Under the pieces are notes generated by a model. The model was not told where the DNA came from. It made no database searches and saw only the letters and a program-made list of their open reading frames with translations. The translations under genes and the position numbers were made by a program. Positions 42,849-52,520 of a stretch of 52,936 nt of DNA are shown one piece after another. How positions within the stretch are numbered: the first letter of the stretch is position 1; every line of letters starts with the position of its first letter. Origin of the DNA: Lachnospiraceae bacterium (GTDB lineage Bacteria > Bacillota > Clostridia > Lachnospirales > Lachnospiraceae); NCBI GenBank assembly GCA_017550535.1, contig JAFZOS010000061.1, forward strand, positions 1 to 52,936. Reading direction: 5' to 3'.

Positions 42849-45368
42849 ATGAAGATTTTACGATTATCGCTTTTTAACTTAAAAAAGAACAAAAGGGAAG
42901 CCGCCGCAGTCGCCTTCCTTACGATGGTCACGGTTTTCATGCTTTCGATCTTCTTTGCAAACGGTTCAAAGCTTAAGAGGGCATTTGACGAAAGCTTTGC
43001 CGCTTCCGGCAGCATAAATCAGATCGTCATATTCAAGGATTCCTTCTACCACGATGAGTTCAGGCGTATCCTCGAAAGTGATTACAAAACAGACAGGCTT
43101 ACGGAAAACCCTTTCATATTCGCAGGAGCCACGGATGTCCGATATGAGTCCGGGGAGGAAGTATCCTTCAACTTCCTTTTTGCAACGGAGCGGACCGAGC
43201 GCAGGATCGAAAACTTTTTAAAGACGGATGCCATGTCCGATGAAGAGCTTAAATCGGTAAGCCATCCGATATGGATGCCGGTCAATTTTAATATAACCAA
43301 AGGTCTCCGTGTGGGTGAAACCTTCACGATCATAAAGAGCGGCAGGGATTATCCTTTTACGATAGCCGGGTTTTATGATACGGGCCTTGATTCTTCCGAC
43401 GGCTATGGGTTTAAGTGCATCCTCTCGGATGAAGACTATGATCTGTTTTCCATGCTTTTTTCTTCGGGATCGGCATTCAGTTATAACTGCGTGGGACTGT
43501 GCTTTGATGCTTATGATGATTTTAACTTTGATGAATTTATTGAAAAGTGTTCAGAGTCATCCTCCGAAAACTTAACAAGCGGCACCGTTAACCTGAGTTA
43601 TGAAGGTGAGAAAAATAATGAAACGGTGTTTGCCGATATGTTCCTTAACATGACAGCGTTTCTATCACTTATCACGATGATATCCGCTCTGTTTATGATA
43701 AGGCATAAGATAAGCAATGACATTGAGGATCAGATGCAGCAGATCGGAGTACTGGAAGCCTTAGGCTACAGGGCACACGAGATAAGCCTTTCATACCTTT
43801 ATGAATACATGATCTCGGGAGGACTGGGATGCATACTCGGGGCACTGGCTGCCTGCCTTTCCACTCCGCTTATGAATACATTTGACGAGACAATGCTCGG
43901 ACGTACGGTCACAGGCAATACGGAAGTCATAAAGATGATCTTAACGGCACTTGCGATCTTTATCATCGTGATAATGTTTGCCCTTATAAAAGCCCGGACT
44001 GTCAAAAAGTATCCGCCCGTGGTTGCCTTAAGACGCGGGATATTGACGCACCATTTCGGCAGGAATGTTCTTCCGCTTGAAAACACCAAAGGAAATATAA
44101 ACTTAAGGCTTGCGATGAAGAGCCTGTTTTCTGAATTAAGATCATGTATCGGTGTCACCGTATGTATAATAGCCGCCGGTATAACCATCCTTTTCAGCAC
44201 GGTATCATTTGATTTTTTTAAGGACGGTGCCAATGGTCTTATGGCAATGATGGGTACGGATGATGTGATGATGATCACCTTAATGAGCGGAGTCGATCCC
44301 GAAAACATCCGGGATGAGATCCTTAAGATGCCCGATGTAAGGAAGGCGATAGTTACATACGACCTTACCGAGATCGGCGTTAAGGGATCGGATTTCTCCG
44401 GCACGGTCCAGGTTTATGAGGATTATAAGGATGCGGAAAGCATCACTCCCGCATTCGGAAGATACCCCGAGCATGATAACGAAATAATGATAAGTTACAG
44501 GAGGTCAAAAATCGAAAACTTATCCCTTGGAGACAGCATCGTACTCGAAAGGGCAGGTCTTGAAAAAAGCTACATGATAACAGGCATTGTCAGCTCTATT
44601 ATGAACAGCGGTTCTTCACTGTATCTTACAAGTGACGGATACAGAAGGATCGATCTTAATGCCCGTCCGAACAGGATCAATGTCTATCTTAAAGAAGGAG
44701 TAGGCTATGACGAATTTGAAGATAAGCTCACCGCAAAATTCGGATTAAGCGCCAAGGATGCGGCAGCAAACCAAACCGTAGGCGGCAGCATGGAAGATAA
44801 GATAAGGGCAGCGGCGGACGAAAAGATAGCGGCCATGTTATCTCAGTACGGCGTTACAAGTGTTGAATATGCGGTGCGGATCGGGGATGAGCTGATCACC
44901 GGAAACAGCAGGTCCTTTGTCATAAAGGAGACAGCCACCTGGGAGGGCATGGCCAAGACGCAGCTGGTTCCGATCGCAGGCACATTCAAAAAATTCACCG
45001 TCGTTGCGGCGATCCTCATCTCGGTCATAGTAGGTGTGATCCTTTCAATAATCGCAGCATCAAATGTAAGACGGCAGAGGCACAGCCTCGGGATCATGAA
45101 GGGCCTCGGTTATTCGTCGAAAGACCTTATGACACAGATGGCGGTAAGGATAATGCCTGTGATCATAGTATCGCTGCTCATCGCTTCATTCGGCGCACTG
45201 TGGCTCAATAAATTCTTCTGGCTTGCGGTGATAGGCGCCATAGCAAGGACCAGTATAAAGGCCATAGTCATAACCGATATCGTGCTTGTGATATTCTGCT
45301 ATGTCGTTACATACCTTGGCGCCGGCAGGATAAAGAAGATATCCGTTAACGAGCTGATGACGGAGTAA
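42849..45368 (+). CDS. FtsX-like ABC transporter permease
   Basis: An 839-residue permease partner of the preceding ATPase. It has two FtsX-type halves: TM1 near the N-terminus (about 17-35), an extracellular domain (about 40-265), three TMs (about 270-400), then a second set with a TM near 435, another extracellular domain (about 465-740) and three C-terminal TMs. This is the duplicated LolC/YtrF-like layout, distinct from the ten-TM BceB type. GGGGTGG precedes the ATG at 42849, which lies two bases past the ATPase stop; a longer in-frame reading from 42828 has no ribosome site. The substrate is not readable. Confidence 0.9.
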   Translation: MKILRLSLFNLKKNKREAAAVAFLTMVTVFMLSIFFANGSKLKRAFDESFAASGSINQIVIFKDSFYHDEFRRILESDYKTDRLTENPFIFAGATDVRYESGEEVSFNFLFATERTERRIENFLKTDAMSDEELKSVSHPIWMPVNFNITKGLRVGETFTIIKSGRDYPFTIAGFYDTGLDSSDGYGFKCILSDEDYDLFSMLFSSGSAFSYNCVGLCFDAYDDFNFDEFIEKCSESSSENLTSGTVNLSYEGEKNNETVFADMFLNMTAFLSLITMISALFMIRHKISNDIEDQMQQIGVLEALGYRAHEISLSYLYEYMISGGLGCILGALAACLSTPLMNTFDETMLGRTVTGNTEVIKMILTALAIFIIVIMFALIKARTVKKYPPVVALRRGILTHHFGRNVLPLENTKGNINLRLAMKSLFSELRSCIGVTVCIIAAGITILFSTVSFDFFKDGANGLMAMMGTDDVMMITLMSGVDPENIRDEILKMPDVRKAIVTYDLTEIGVKGSDFSGTVQVYEDYKDAESITPAFGRYPEHDNEIMISYRRSKIENLSLGDSIVLERAGLEKSYMITGIVSSIMNSGSSLYLTSDGYRRIDLNARPNRINVYLKEGVGYDEFEDKLTAKFGLSAKDAAANQTVGGSMEDKIRAAADEKIAAMLSQYGVTSVEYAVRIGDELITGNSRSFVIKETATWEGMAKTQLVPIAGTFKKFTVVAAILISVIVGVILSIIAASNVRRQRHSLGIMKGLGYSSKDLMTQMAVRIMPVIIVSLLIASFGALWLNKFFWLAVIGAIARTSIKAIVITDIVLVIFCYVVTYLGAGRIKKISVNELMTE

Positions 45369-45418
45369 TATCCTTTGGGCCAAAACCCTCAGAGTGACAG
45401 ATAGAAAGGACTTAGATC

Positions 45419-47365
45419 ATGAAAAACAAAAGTTTAAAATACATTATCGGGACAGCGATCCTTGCAGTTACGGCAGGTCTTATGATTACCGGAACATCCG
45501 TAAAAGCCGATGACGAACTCGTATACTGCGTGGGCTCGGTAAGCAAGGTGTATGTCACCGCGGCGGTCATGAAGCTTGTCGATGAAGGAAAAGTTGGGCT
45601 TGATAACCCGGTCACCGATTATATCCCGGATTTTAAGATGGCGGATGAGCGGTATAAGGATATCACCGTGCGCATGCTTATGGACCACACATCAGGCATC
45701 ATGGGGACCAGCCAGATCGGAACCTTCCTTTATGATGATGCAGACACTTACCATCATGATCATCTGCTTGAAACCTTATCAGCCCAGCGGCTCAAAGCCG
45801 ATCCCGGCGAATATGCCGCATACTGTAACGATGGCTTCGACCTCCTTGAGCTTATCGTTGAAAACGTAAGCGGAGAATCATACACTGATTTCGTATCAAA
45901 AGAAGTCGCCGCTCCTACCGGCGGAAAAAGGACGGGAACGGCCTTAAGCTATGCTCACTCAAAAGATCTTGTTCCCGCATACGGCACCGGAAACCTTTTA
46001 TATGACAATGAAAGCTGCATGTGCTTAGGAGCCGGCGGAGTGTATTCCGTTGCCTCTGATGTGGCTAAGTTCGGAGCTTCATTCTTTAAGGATAATGACT
46101 CTCTCCTATTAAAAGAGTCAAAGGAAAAGATGAGTGAGTGCTGGAACGCTGATAAAGACGATCATATGGATGTAAACGGGCTCGGCTGGGATTACGTATC
46201 GATGCTTAAATATGAGGAAAAGGGTGTTGACGTGCTCGGTAAGGGCGGAGATGTGCTTTTAAACCATGCCTTCCTTATGGTGGCTCCCGATGAGGAGATA
46301 AGCATCGCAGTATTAAGCAACGGCGGATCGAGCATGTATAACGGAATGCTGGCTGAGTCACTTATGGATACGGTCCTTTCAGAAAGAGGGATCACGGTCA
46401 ATGACAGCACAACGGAATATACGGCCGCAGGATCGATCCCTCAGGAGTATGATGAACTTGCAGGTTTTTATATCACACAAAACTCCATGGAAGGCGGCGC
46501 CGTTATATCAAAGATCTCATTCCCGGAGCATAAATACATGCACGTTGAAAACATAAGTCCCGTAAATACTGCCGTAACCGATTATATCTATACCACCGAA
46601 GGAAAGTTCGCGGAGCTTGCCTGCGAAGTTGAGGATATTGCTGCGGATTCAAGGATCGCGGTCAATCCCGCAGTCCTGACATTTAATAAGTCCGAAAACG
46701 GAAACATATACATCGCCTGCGATTCAAGGACTACCGCACCGGGGCTTGGGGTTCATGACCGTAAATCCTATATCGGTGAGAAAATGAGTGAAAACCCGGT
46801 AAGTGATGAAACGTTAAAAGCATGGGAAGAGATATGCGGAAAAGACATGCTGCTTTGCAATGATGTTCCTTCTTCCGCCAATTACCAATACGGCATAATA
46901 AGAGCGTATATGTGCAATGAGGTGCCGGGTTACATCTTCGTGGTAACCGGTCAGGGATCAAGGCTCCTTAAGATAACCGATGATGCGCATGCTGTTGCAT
47001 TTCAGACGATACCGTCAAGCTCAAACAGGGATATCATGGATGTGACTATTAATAAAGAGGGTAAAAATGTGAGCCTTTCTACCAGCACAGGCACCGAATA
47101 TATCTGCGATGATAAGATACCTGAATTTCACGGTACGTCGGAAGAAATAAAAACTTCCGGCGACATGGCCGCCTGGTATAAGATAAGCGACGATATCGCC
47201 GGAACATCTGTCTCCTTAAGTGAAATGCAAAAGGACAGTGTGATCTATGTATATAATAAATACGGTGATGTTGTTTATACCTCACACGTTAAGGATGCCG
47301 GGGATGAAGTACCGATGCCAAAGGGAGGAAAGATAGTGTTCCTTATTTTGACTCTTCATAAATAG
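45419..47365 (+). CDS. Secreted serine hydrolase, beta-lactamase/PBP-like
   Basis: A Sec signal peptide (1-30) precedes a PF00144-type domain. The SxxK motif is Ser40-Val-Ser-Lys43 and the YxN motif Tyr135-Cys-Asn137; a KGGDVLLNH block is a candidate for the third motif. Only nine residues separate the signal peptide from SxxK, whereas family members usually have about 50 or more residues including two beta strands there. Residues about 340-648 form a second region with no recognised family. It follows the permease by 50 bp and probably belongs to the same unit, perhaps acting on cell-wall or peptide targets sensed by the two-component system. The AAAGGA ribosome site supports the start. Confidence 0.82.
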   Translation: MKNKSLKYIIGTAILAVTAGLMITGTSVKADDELVYCVGSVSKVYVTAAVMKLVDEGKVGLDNPVTDYIPDFKMADERYKDITVRMLMDHTSGIMGTSQIGTFLYDDADTYHHDHLLETLSAQRLKADPGEYAAYCNDGFDLLELIVENVSGESYTDFVSKEVAAPTGGKRTGTALSYAHSKDLVPAYGTGNLLYDNESCMCLGAGGVYSVASDVAKFGASFFKDNDSLLLKESKEKMSECWNADKDDHMDVNGLGWDYVSMLKYEEKGVDVLGKGGDVLLNHAFLMVAPDEEISIAVLSNGGSSMYNGMLAESLMDTVLSERGITVNDSTTEYTAAGSIPQEYDELAGFYITQNSMEGGAVISKISFPEHKYMHVENISPVNTAVTDYIYTTEGKFAELACEVEDIAADSRIAVNPAVLTFNKSENGNIYIACDSRTTAPGLGVHDRKSYIGEKMSENPVSDETLKAWEEICGKDMLLCNDVPSSANYQYGIIRAYMCNEVPGYIFVVTGQGSRLLKITDDAHAVAFQTIPSSSNRDIMDVTINKEGKNVSLSTSTGTEYICDDKIPEFHGTSEEIKTSGDMAAWYKISDDIAGTSVSLSEMQKDSVIYVYNKYGDVVYTSHVKDAGDEVPMPKGGKIVFLILTLHK

Positions 47366-47366
47366 A

Positions 47367-48341
47367 TCAGTATGCGTTAACATATTCATCCGTCATATGC
47401 CAAAGAGCCGATGTATCATAACTCCCCGGCAGATGTACCCAGTTACCGTCGTCTGTTTCGATATACCATGCTCCTTCGTCCATATCGTATTCCATCCAGC
47501 CGTAATCGCCGTAGTCGGAAGATATCCCTTCATACCAGTACTGCCACTGATCCGGAGATACGTCATCGTTATAATAAAACCAGCATTTTGTCTGACTGTC
47601 ATACCAGTCTTCACCGTCCAGATAGCAGGTCCTTCCGATCTCCTCCACATAAACCGAGTTCTTTACGGATTCCGTTTTGTATCTTGTTCCTGCCGATCCG
47701 ATGCGTGAGCTAAAAGTCAAAAACAGGCTGGCGGCAATAACAAAGAACGGCAGTAAAAGACATATCAAAAATACCACTATTGCAGCTTTTCCGGCAAACG
47801 GTGTCTGGGAAAACACTTCCTTAAATCCTGTACCGATCCTGCCGCCATTGTTATATACTTTTTGCTCTTTATCCGTGATATCAATCTGAAACTGGGCTCC
47901 GCATTTATCACAGACCGGTACGGTACCCTCTTTCCACTGATACACCATGCGGTTTCCGCAGAAATCGCACTTAAGCATCGTCTCTCCGCCGACCATGACC
48001 ATATTGTCATAATGCTGACCGTTCTCGTCATAGTAGCCTTCTTCAAACGAACGGCCGTCCGATGCCGTCCAGCCCTGCGGATAATAATCATAATCATGCG
48101 CTGCACAGTTGAAATGGCGTACTGTGCCATGCACCGCGCTGTTCCAGCCATACGGCTGCGAAGTACGATTGCGGCGCACGCTCGTGCTTCTTTTATAGCT
48201 GCTGCGCGAAGACAGTACAGAGGAGCCATGATGACTCGATGAATGGCTCGAATGACTTCTGCTGCTTGAATGATGCGATGAGCTGTGTGAACTGTGATGA
48301 CTGCTGCTGTGATGCGAACTGCTGTGTCTGCTTGGCGGCAT
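47367..48341 (-). CDS. His/Ser-rich zinc-ribbon membrane protein
   Basis: The first 40 residues are almost only Ser and His, with 12 His, followed by an Arg-rich stretch. Residues 125-147 form a zinc ribbon with CDFCG and CDKCG (Cys125, 128, 144, 147). One transmembrane helix spans about 186-210, and a C-terminal domain of about 110 residues is rich in Trp, Tyr and Asp (repeated W-Y-x-D-like units). The His-rich head and the zinc ribbon suggest metal binding or buffering at the cytosolic face; this is inference. I do not recognise a named family. GGAGG lies six bases before the ATG. It ends two bases from the convergent serine hydrolase gene. Confidence 0.75.
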   Translation of the reverse strand: MPPSRHSSSHHSSSHHSSHSSSHHSSSRSHSSHSSSHHGSSVLSSRSSYKRSTSVRRNRTSQPYGWNSAVHGTVRHFNCAAHDYDYYPQGWTASDGRSFEEGYYDENGQHYDNMVMVGGETMLKCDFCGNRMVYQWKEGTVPVCDKCGAQFQIDITDKEQKVYNNGGRIGTGFKEVFSQTPFAGKAAIVVFLICLLLPFFVIAASLFLTFSSRIGSAGTRYKTESVKNSVYVEEIGRTCYLDGEDWYDSQTKCWFYYNDDVSPDQWQYWYEGISSDYGDYGWMEYDMDEGAWYIETDDGNWVHLPGSYDTSALWHMTDEYVNAY

Positions 48342-48414
48342 TTTTATCCTCCGTTTCCTGATTCTTCCATATAAAAGGCATTACTTTGTTAATATTATAC
48401 CTTGGTTTTACACC

Positions 48415-51315
48415 TTAAAAAAGAGTAACCAATTCAAGATATCGTCCAAACATACTGCTGTCATAAAAAAGATCATTATGAGTATGTTCAGGAAAGTCAT
48501 AAACATGAGAATCAGGCGCGTACTTCTTTAATGTCTTAAGCTTTTTATCATGAACCTTATAAGCATCGGGATCGGAAAAGACGGAACCTGTCTCAGTTCT
48601 TCCCGCCGAAAGGAATATAACCTTCCCTTCATATACAGGGATACTTTTTACCGTGCAGTTAAGCCTGTCAGCCATATTGAGTTTATTGACTACCTCCAGC
48701 TGAGTTATCGCTCCGTTTGTCATTTCATACAGGTTCTCAGGGAAATCCGAGATATCCACATATTCAGGCTCACTGCGTCCTATTGCTTTATTAAGGTCGG
48801 TATCTCCCATCATAACAAAGGGCTCCTGCCCTGTCTTATCCTTCCAGGCCGATGCAAGGGTAAATGACAAAAGACCGCCCCATGAGAATCCCATAAAACC
48901 GTCTATCTTTTTATGATCTCCGGGAAGATGATTTTCAAGTATGGCTAAATACATATCATTTACATCAGCATAATCGGCATCCTTAAACAGGATATTATAA
49001 TGGGCATCCGTAGCCTCTATAACAAAAATGTTAAACTTACTGTTAAAGATCTCAAACATCTTAAGTGTTCCTGCAACGGGAGCAATCCCATATACAAAAA
49101 CAAGCAGGGGCTTACCCGGATCATATTCTCCGTAGTTGTAGAATATCCGCCTGCTTCCTTCTATAAGCGCCCTTATATTCCTGTAATGCATTATATCCGT
49201 TACCCTGAACTCATCATGAAAGGGCAGTGAATTGATCCTGGATATAAACCGCATGGCTGTCAGGGATTTCATACCCAGATCAAACAGATCATCTGTCACT
49301 CCAAAGTCAGTATCATTAATGAATTCCCTTGCTGCCGAAAGAAAAGCTGTTTCCATTGCGGTCGCAGGCTTTATGCCTTTTATCTTATTCGAAAACTCCG
49401 GTATCGGAAGGTTTCTCCTGTCAACCTTGCCATTTGGAAGGCGCGGCATGGTATCAAGCTTAACATATATTTCCGGATACATATATTCAGCAATGCCGCT
49501 TGACTGCGTATGTGCCTTAAGGCTGTTTTCATCAGGTCCCGTTTGATCCGATACTGTATAATACAGAACAAGATGTTTTGCGGCCCCGAATTGTGATATA
49601 ACTGCCACAGCTTCTTTAACTCCCTTACACTGCATGCAGGCAGCCTCTATCTCCCCAAGTTCTATCCTGTATCCGTTCAGCTTGACCTGAGTATCCTTAC
49701 GTCCAAGATAATACAGAAGCCTGTCGTTTCCATATCTTGCTATATCCCCTGTATGGTACATCCTTTCTCCGTGATGGAAGGGACATTTAACAAATACCGA
49801 ATCAGTCAGTTCCTTTCTCTTATAATATCCGTTCCCGACCTGAACTCCCGACACACACAGTTCACCCGGTAATCCAAGGGGGAGCAGCTTTCCAAAGCTG
49901 TCAACAACATAGCATTCAGTATTCTGAAGAGGACGTCCAATGGGAACCGCATTGTAGGAAACCCCCGGCTGCAATATGAAAAACGTTGAATTATCCGTGC
50001 ATTCCGTAGGCCCGTATTTATTGATTATAGTCATTTCCGAACCGGCAATAACTCCGTTCAGCGCTTCTCCGCCGCATGTCAAATACCTCAGTGGCAGCCT
50101 GTTATCGTTAATAAGGAGCTTGCCCACCGAAGTAGTAAATCCTCCGCCCGTTATTTTGTGTTTGTTCATAAAATCAATGATCATGGAAGTATCGCGTCTT
50201 ATTTCCTCCGGCATAATATATACACTCGCGCCGCTGCATAATGTCGGAAAGAAATCCTCAATGTGGGCATCAAAGGAAAAAGCCCTGTGTGAACTGACAC
50301 GATCCGCCCTCTTTATCCCTATGTTCTTTATCATAGACATAGTGAAATTAGTGAGGGAACTGTGCGCTATCATGGCTCCCTTGGGTTTACCCGTGGAACC
50401 CGAGGTATAGATCATATAAGCGAGGCCGTCAGGTACCGCTCTGTTTATGCTGCCTGTTTTTGTTTTTACCGCTTCCTCAATTATTTCCTGCGTCAGCACC
50501 AGTTTGGCATCGGAATCCTCAAGCATATAGTCAATGCGTTTCTGCGGGTATGAAATATCAATTGGAACAAAAGCGCATCCTGCCTTATGTATCCCCGCAA
50601 CTCCTATCATGTATTCCTTCACACGACCGGTCATAAGCGCGATAAAATCATTTTCTTTCACTCCCCTGTCAAGAAGGTAAGCTGCAAGACTGTCGGAAGC
50701 TTCATCAAGCCGGGCATATGTAAGTGTACCGTTCCCGGCCCATATTGCCATATCATCCGGGCATTTCCTGACCCATTCCCTAAAGAAGTCGATCCAGGTT
50801 TTACCGATATCATATACAAGCTCCTCACCCTGCGATTCTTCAAGAACACGGCTTTCATTACTGCCGTCTACCCGTTTAAGTTTTGATAAGGGCATATTTG
50901 GATCTTTAACTATCTGACGTGCAAGTGTCTCAAGCAATACTCCTATTCCTTCGGCCTCATCCTCTTCACACCTGTCAAGAGCAAGAGATAATCCTGTTTC
51001 ATCATGTTCAAAATGTCCATACATGAAATCGCCGAAACCATTTTCGGCATTGTAAAATCTATAAGAAGTAAGCGGCTTATTAATAACCTTTTGTACTTTT
51101 GACAATATTTCACATGTACTTTCGCCATGTTCAAAACTTAAATCAATACGGCTTTTTTGACCACTCTCCATATCCTTCACATTAAAAGAAACCTCACCCG
51201 AATGTGTGTATACAGACAGCAGCAATCCCCACAGGAGTACTTCAACATTGTTCAGTTTATATAACTCATTAAGGGCTGAATCACCAGCCCTTAATATCAT
51301 GATCTTACCGTTCAT
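48415..51315 (-). CDS. Single-module NRPS: C-remnant - A - T - TE
   Basis: A 966-residue peptide synthetase. Residues 1-150 resemble only the C-terminal lobe of a condensation domain and lack HHxxxDG. The adenylation domain (about 170-640) has A3 TSGSTGKPKG at 304-313, A5 NKYGPTE at 432-438, A7 YHTGD, A8 GRKDTQVKLNGYRIELGE and the A10 Lys630. The A4 Asp that grips an alpha-amino group is kept (Asp349), so an alpha-amino acid is likely, but I do not predict which. A thiolation domain follows with the phosphopantetheine Ser684 (LGMKSL), then a type I thioesterase with Ser811 (GFSWGG) and His944 or His946. No other biosynthetic gene, phosphopantetheinyl transferase or dedicated exporter lies nearby. 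Confidence 0.92.
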   Translation of the reverse strand: MNGKIMILRAGDSALNELYKLNNVEVLLWGLLLSVYTHSGEVSFNVKDMESGQKSRIDLSFEHGESTCEILSKVQKVINKPLTSYRFYNAENGFGDFMYGHFEHDETGLSLALDRCEEDEAEGIGVLLETLARQIVKDPNMPLSKLKRVDGSNESRVLEESQGEELVYDIGKTWIDFFREWVRKCPDDMAIWAGNGTLTYARLDEASDSLAAYLLDRGVKENDFIALMTGRVKEYMIGVAGIHKAGCAFVPIDISYPQKRIDYMLEDSDAKLVLTQEIIEEAVKTKTGSINRAVPDGLAYMIYTSGSTGKPKGAMIAHSSLTNFTMSMIKNIGIKRADRVSSHRAFSFDAHIEDFFPTLCSGASVYIMPEEIRRDTSMIIDFMNKHKITGGGFTTSVGKLLINDNRLPLRYLTCGGEALNGVIAGSEMTIINKYGPTECTDNSTFFILQPGVSYNAVPIGRPLQNTECYVVDSFGKLLPLGLPGELCVSGVQVGNGYYKRKELTDSVFVKCPFHHGERMYHTGDIARYGNDRLLYYLGRKDTQVKLNGYRIELGEIEAACMQCKGVKEAVAVISQFGAAKHLVLYYTVSDQTGPDENSLKAHTQSSGIAEYMYPEIYVKLDTMPRLPNGKVDRRNLPIPEFSNKIKGIKPATAMETAFLSAAREFINDTDFGVTDDLFDLGMKSLTAMRFISRINSLPFHDEFRVTDIMHYRNIRALIEGSRRIFYNYGEYDPGKPLLVFVYGIAPVAGTLKMFEIFNSKFNIFVIEATDAHYNILFKDADYADVNDMYLAILENHLPGDHKKIDGFMGFSWGGLLSFTLASAWKDKTGQEPFVMMGDTDLNKAIGRSEPEYVDISDFPENLYEMTNGAITQLEVVNKLNMADRLNCTVKSIPVYEGKVIFLSAGRTETGSVFSDPDAYKVHDKKLKTLKKYAPDSHVYDFPEHTHNDLFYDSSMFGRYLELVTLF

Positions 51316-51316
51316 A

Positions 51317-51387
51317 AGGTTTTAAACCTCTTTGAGTCGTACGTCGTTAAATTGATAGAATCAAACGAATAATATGATCACTGATCA
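51317..51387. repeat. Three short palindromes upstream of the NRPS gene
   Basis: AGGTTTTAAACCT (51317-51329, spanning the GAGG ribosome site), TTGATAGAATCAA (51352-51364) and TGATCACTGATCA (51375-51387) fill the 72-bp gap between the XRE gene and the NRPS gene. The first could sequester the ribosome site; the others are possible operators. Confidence 0.45.
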
Positions 51388-52386
51388 CTAGTCTCTGGTA
51401 TTGATAAGGGATTCGCCGATAACGCGGATCAGGGCAAAAAGTACTCCCGATACCGCCCAGATGATCCATGTCATATCCCAACGGCGTGTGGTGAAGCTTA
51501 CCGCAAGATAGATGACTGTGATGGCCAGCCAGTATATCCTTGCAAGGGGCTCAAGTTTCTGATTCTTTTTCTTATTATCATATGTGTAGTCCTCTGTCTG
51601 AAGCAGGACCTTATATGAACTGTGCACGCCGCATACGGATACGAACATATATACAGCACATCCCACAGCAAGCAGGAGCAGATCTACCATGCCTACGATA
51701 ACGACATTGGGAGCGTCGAGTACCGAACAGATCACAAGAGGTACACAACCCAGCACACAGAGTAATACACCAGTCGTAAGAGCCCTTCTGTTGTAAGGCT
51801 CGGATGCCGCCATTTTCTCCCTGGCCATACCGTCTACGCCATATTCCGTATCGAAGGCTTCCTTCTCCAAAAAATCATACTTACCAAGCTTACCGCCCTG
51901 AGATATGAACAGCCATACAGCCGTACCGATCTGTACGAATAAGAAAAGCAATCCTATCGCTGCCGCAACATTCTCCGTTATGCCTATGATACCTGCATTC
52001 TGTAAGCCGGCTAAGAGTATTAATACCACGGGACATGTTACACATAAGAATACGCCCAAACCGATCTTGGGTAATAACGCTTTTCTTAATGAGATATATT
52101 CGGAAGCCTCCTCCATGGATACTTTTCTTAAAGGACTTACCGCATCGTGCTGTTCATAATAAGGAACAACTCTGTTATCCTCAGGCTCTATCTCATCTTT
52201 TAATAAGTAGTCTGTGGTGACACCGAATATCTCGGCCATCTTAAGTATCTTGGAAAGGTCCGGAACACTCTGCGCTCCTTCCCATTTAGATACCGACTGC
52301 CTTGACACATCAAGCATATCCGCCAGTTCTTCCTGTGACCATCCGTTCTTCTTTCTTTCATTGATTATCTTATCTGCTAAGATCAT
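51388..52386 (-). CDS. Membrane-bound XRE-family regulator
   Basis: A 332-residue protein: an N-terminal helix-turn-helix (residues about 3-60, WSQEELADMLDVSRQSVSKWE) followed by a linker and a membrane domain with about seven hydrophobic segments. Clostridia have many such membrane-tethered XRE regulators, often next to transporters or cell-envelope genes. The reading frame is open to 52521, but the ATG at 52386 with AAAGGAC nine bases upstream and the start of the helix-turn-helix directly after it is the clear start. The NRPS gene lies 72 bp downstream. Duplicated sites flanking its promoter suggest autoregulation. Confidence 0.9.
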   Translation of the reverse strand: MILADKIINERKKNGWSQEELADMLDVSRQSVSKWEGAQSVPDLSKILKMAEIFGVTTDYLLKDEIEPEDNRVVPYYEQHDAVSPLRKVSMEEASEYISLRKALLPKIGLGVFLCVTCPVVLILLAGLQNAGIIGITENVAAAIGLLFLFVQIGTAVWLFISQGGKLGKYDFLEKEAFDTEYGVDGMAREKMAASEPYNRRALTTGVLLCVLGCVPLVICSVLDAPNVVIVGMVDLLLLAVGCAVYMFVSVCGVHSSYKVLLQTEDYTYDNKKKNQKLEPLARIYWLAITVIYLAVSFTTRRWDMTWIIWAVSGVLFALIRVIGESLINTRD

Positions 52387-52438
52387 ATCTTTGTCCTTTC
52401 CGAAGCATACACGCTTCATAAATATTCTGTCAGTTGTC

Positions 52439-52450
52439 TTGTTCGAACAA
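52439..52450. repeat. 12-bp perfect palindrome in the XRE leader
   Basis: TTGTTCGAACAA is a perfect palindrome about 53 bp upstream of the XRE start codon, within the predicted 5' leader. It is a possible operator for the XRE protein. Confidence 0.5.
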
Positions 52451-52468
52451 CCTGAGAATACCTTTTCT

Positions 52469-52520
52469 GGCGGTTGCATTCCATAAATCAGGCTTTTCAA
52501 TCTGTCAACCGGCGGTTGCA
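52469..52520 (-). promoter_or_regulatory. XRE promoter bracketed by direct repeats
   Basis: On the minus strand TTGACA (52508-52503), a 17-nt spacer and TATGGA (52485-52480, weak -10). The identical 10-mer TGCAACCGCC stands two bases before the -35 (52520-52511) and again one base after the -10 (52478-52469), 42 bp apart, four helical turns. This is a plausible looping or cooperative operator. Confidence 0.6.

Noticed and set aside
48221-48341. CRISPR-like or satellite repeat in the Ser/His-coding stretch
   Set aside because: The repetition follows from low-complexity Ser/His codons in one frame, without constant unit length or spacers.
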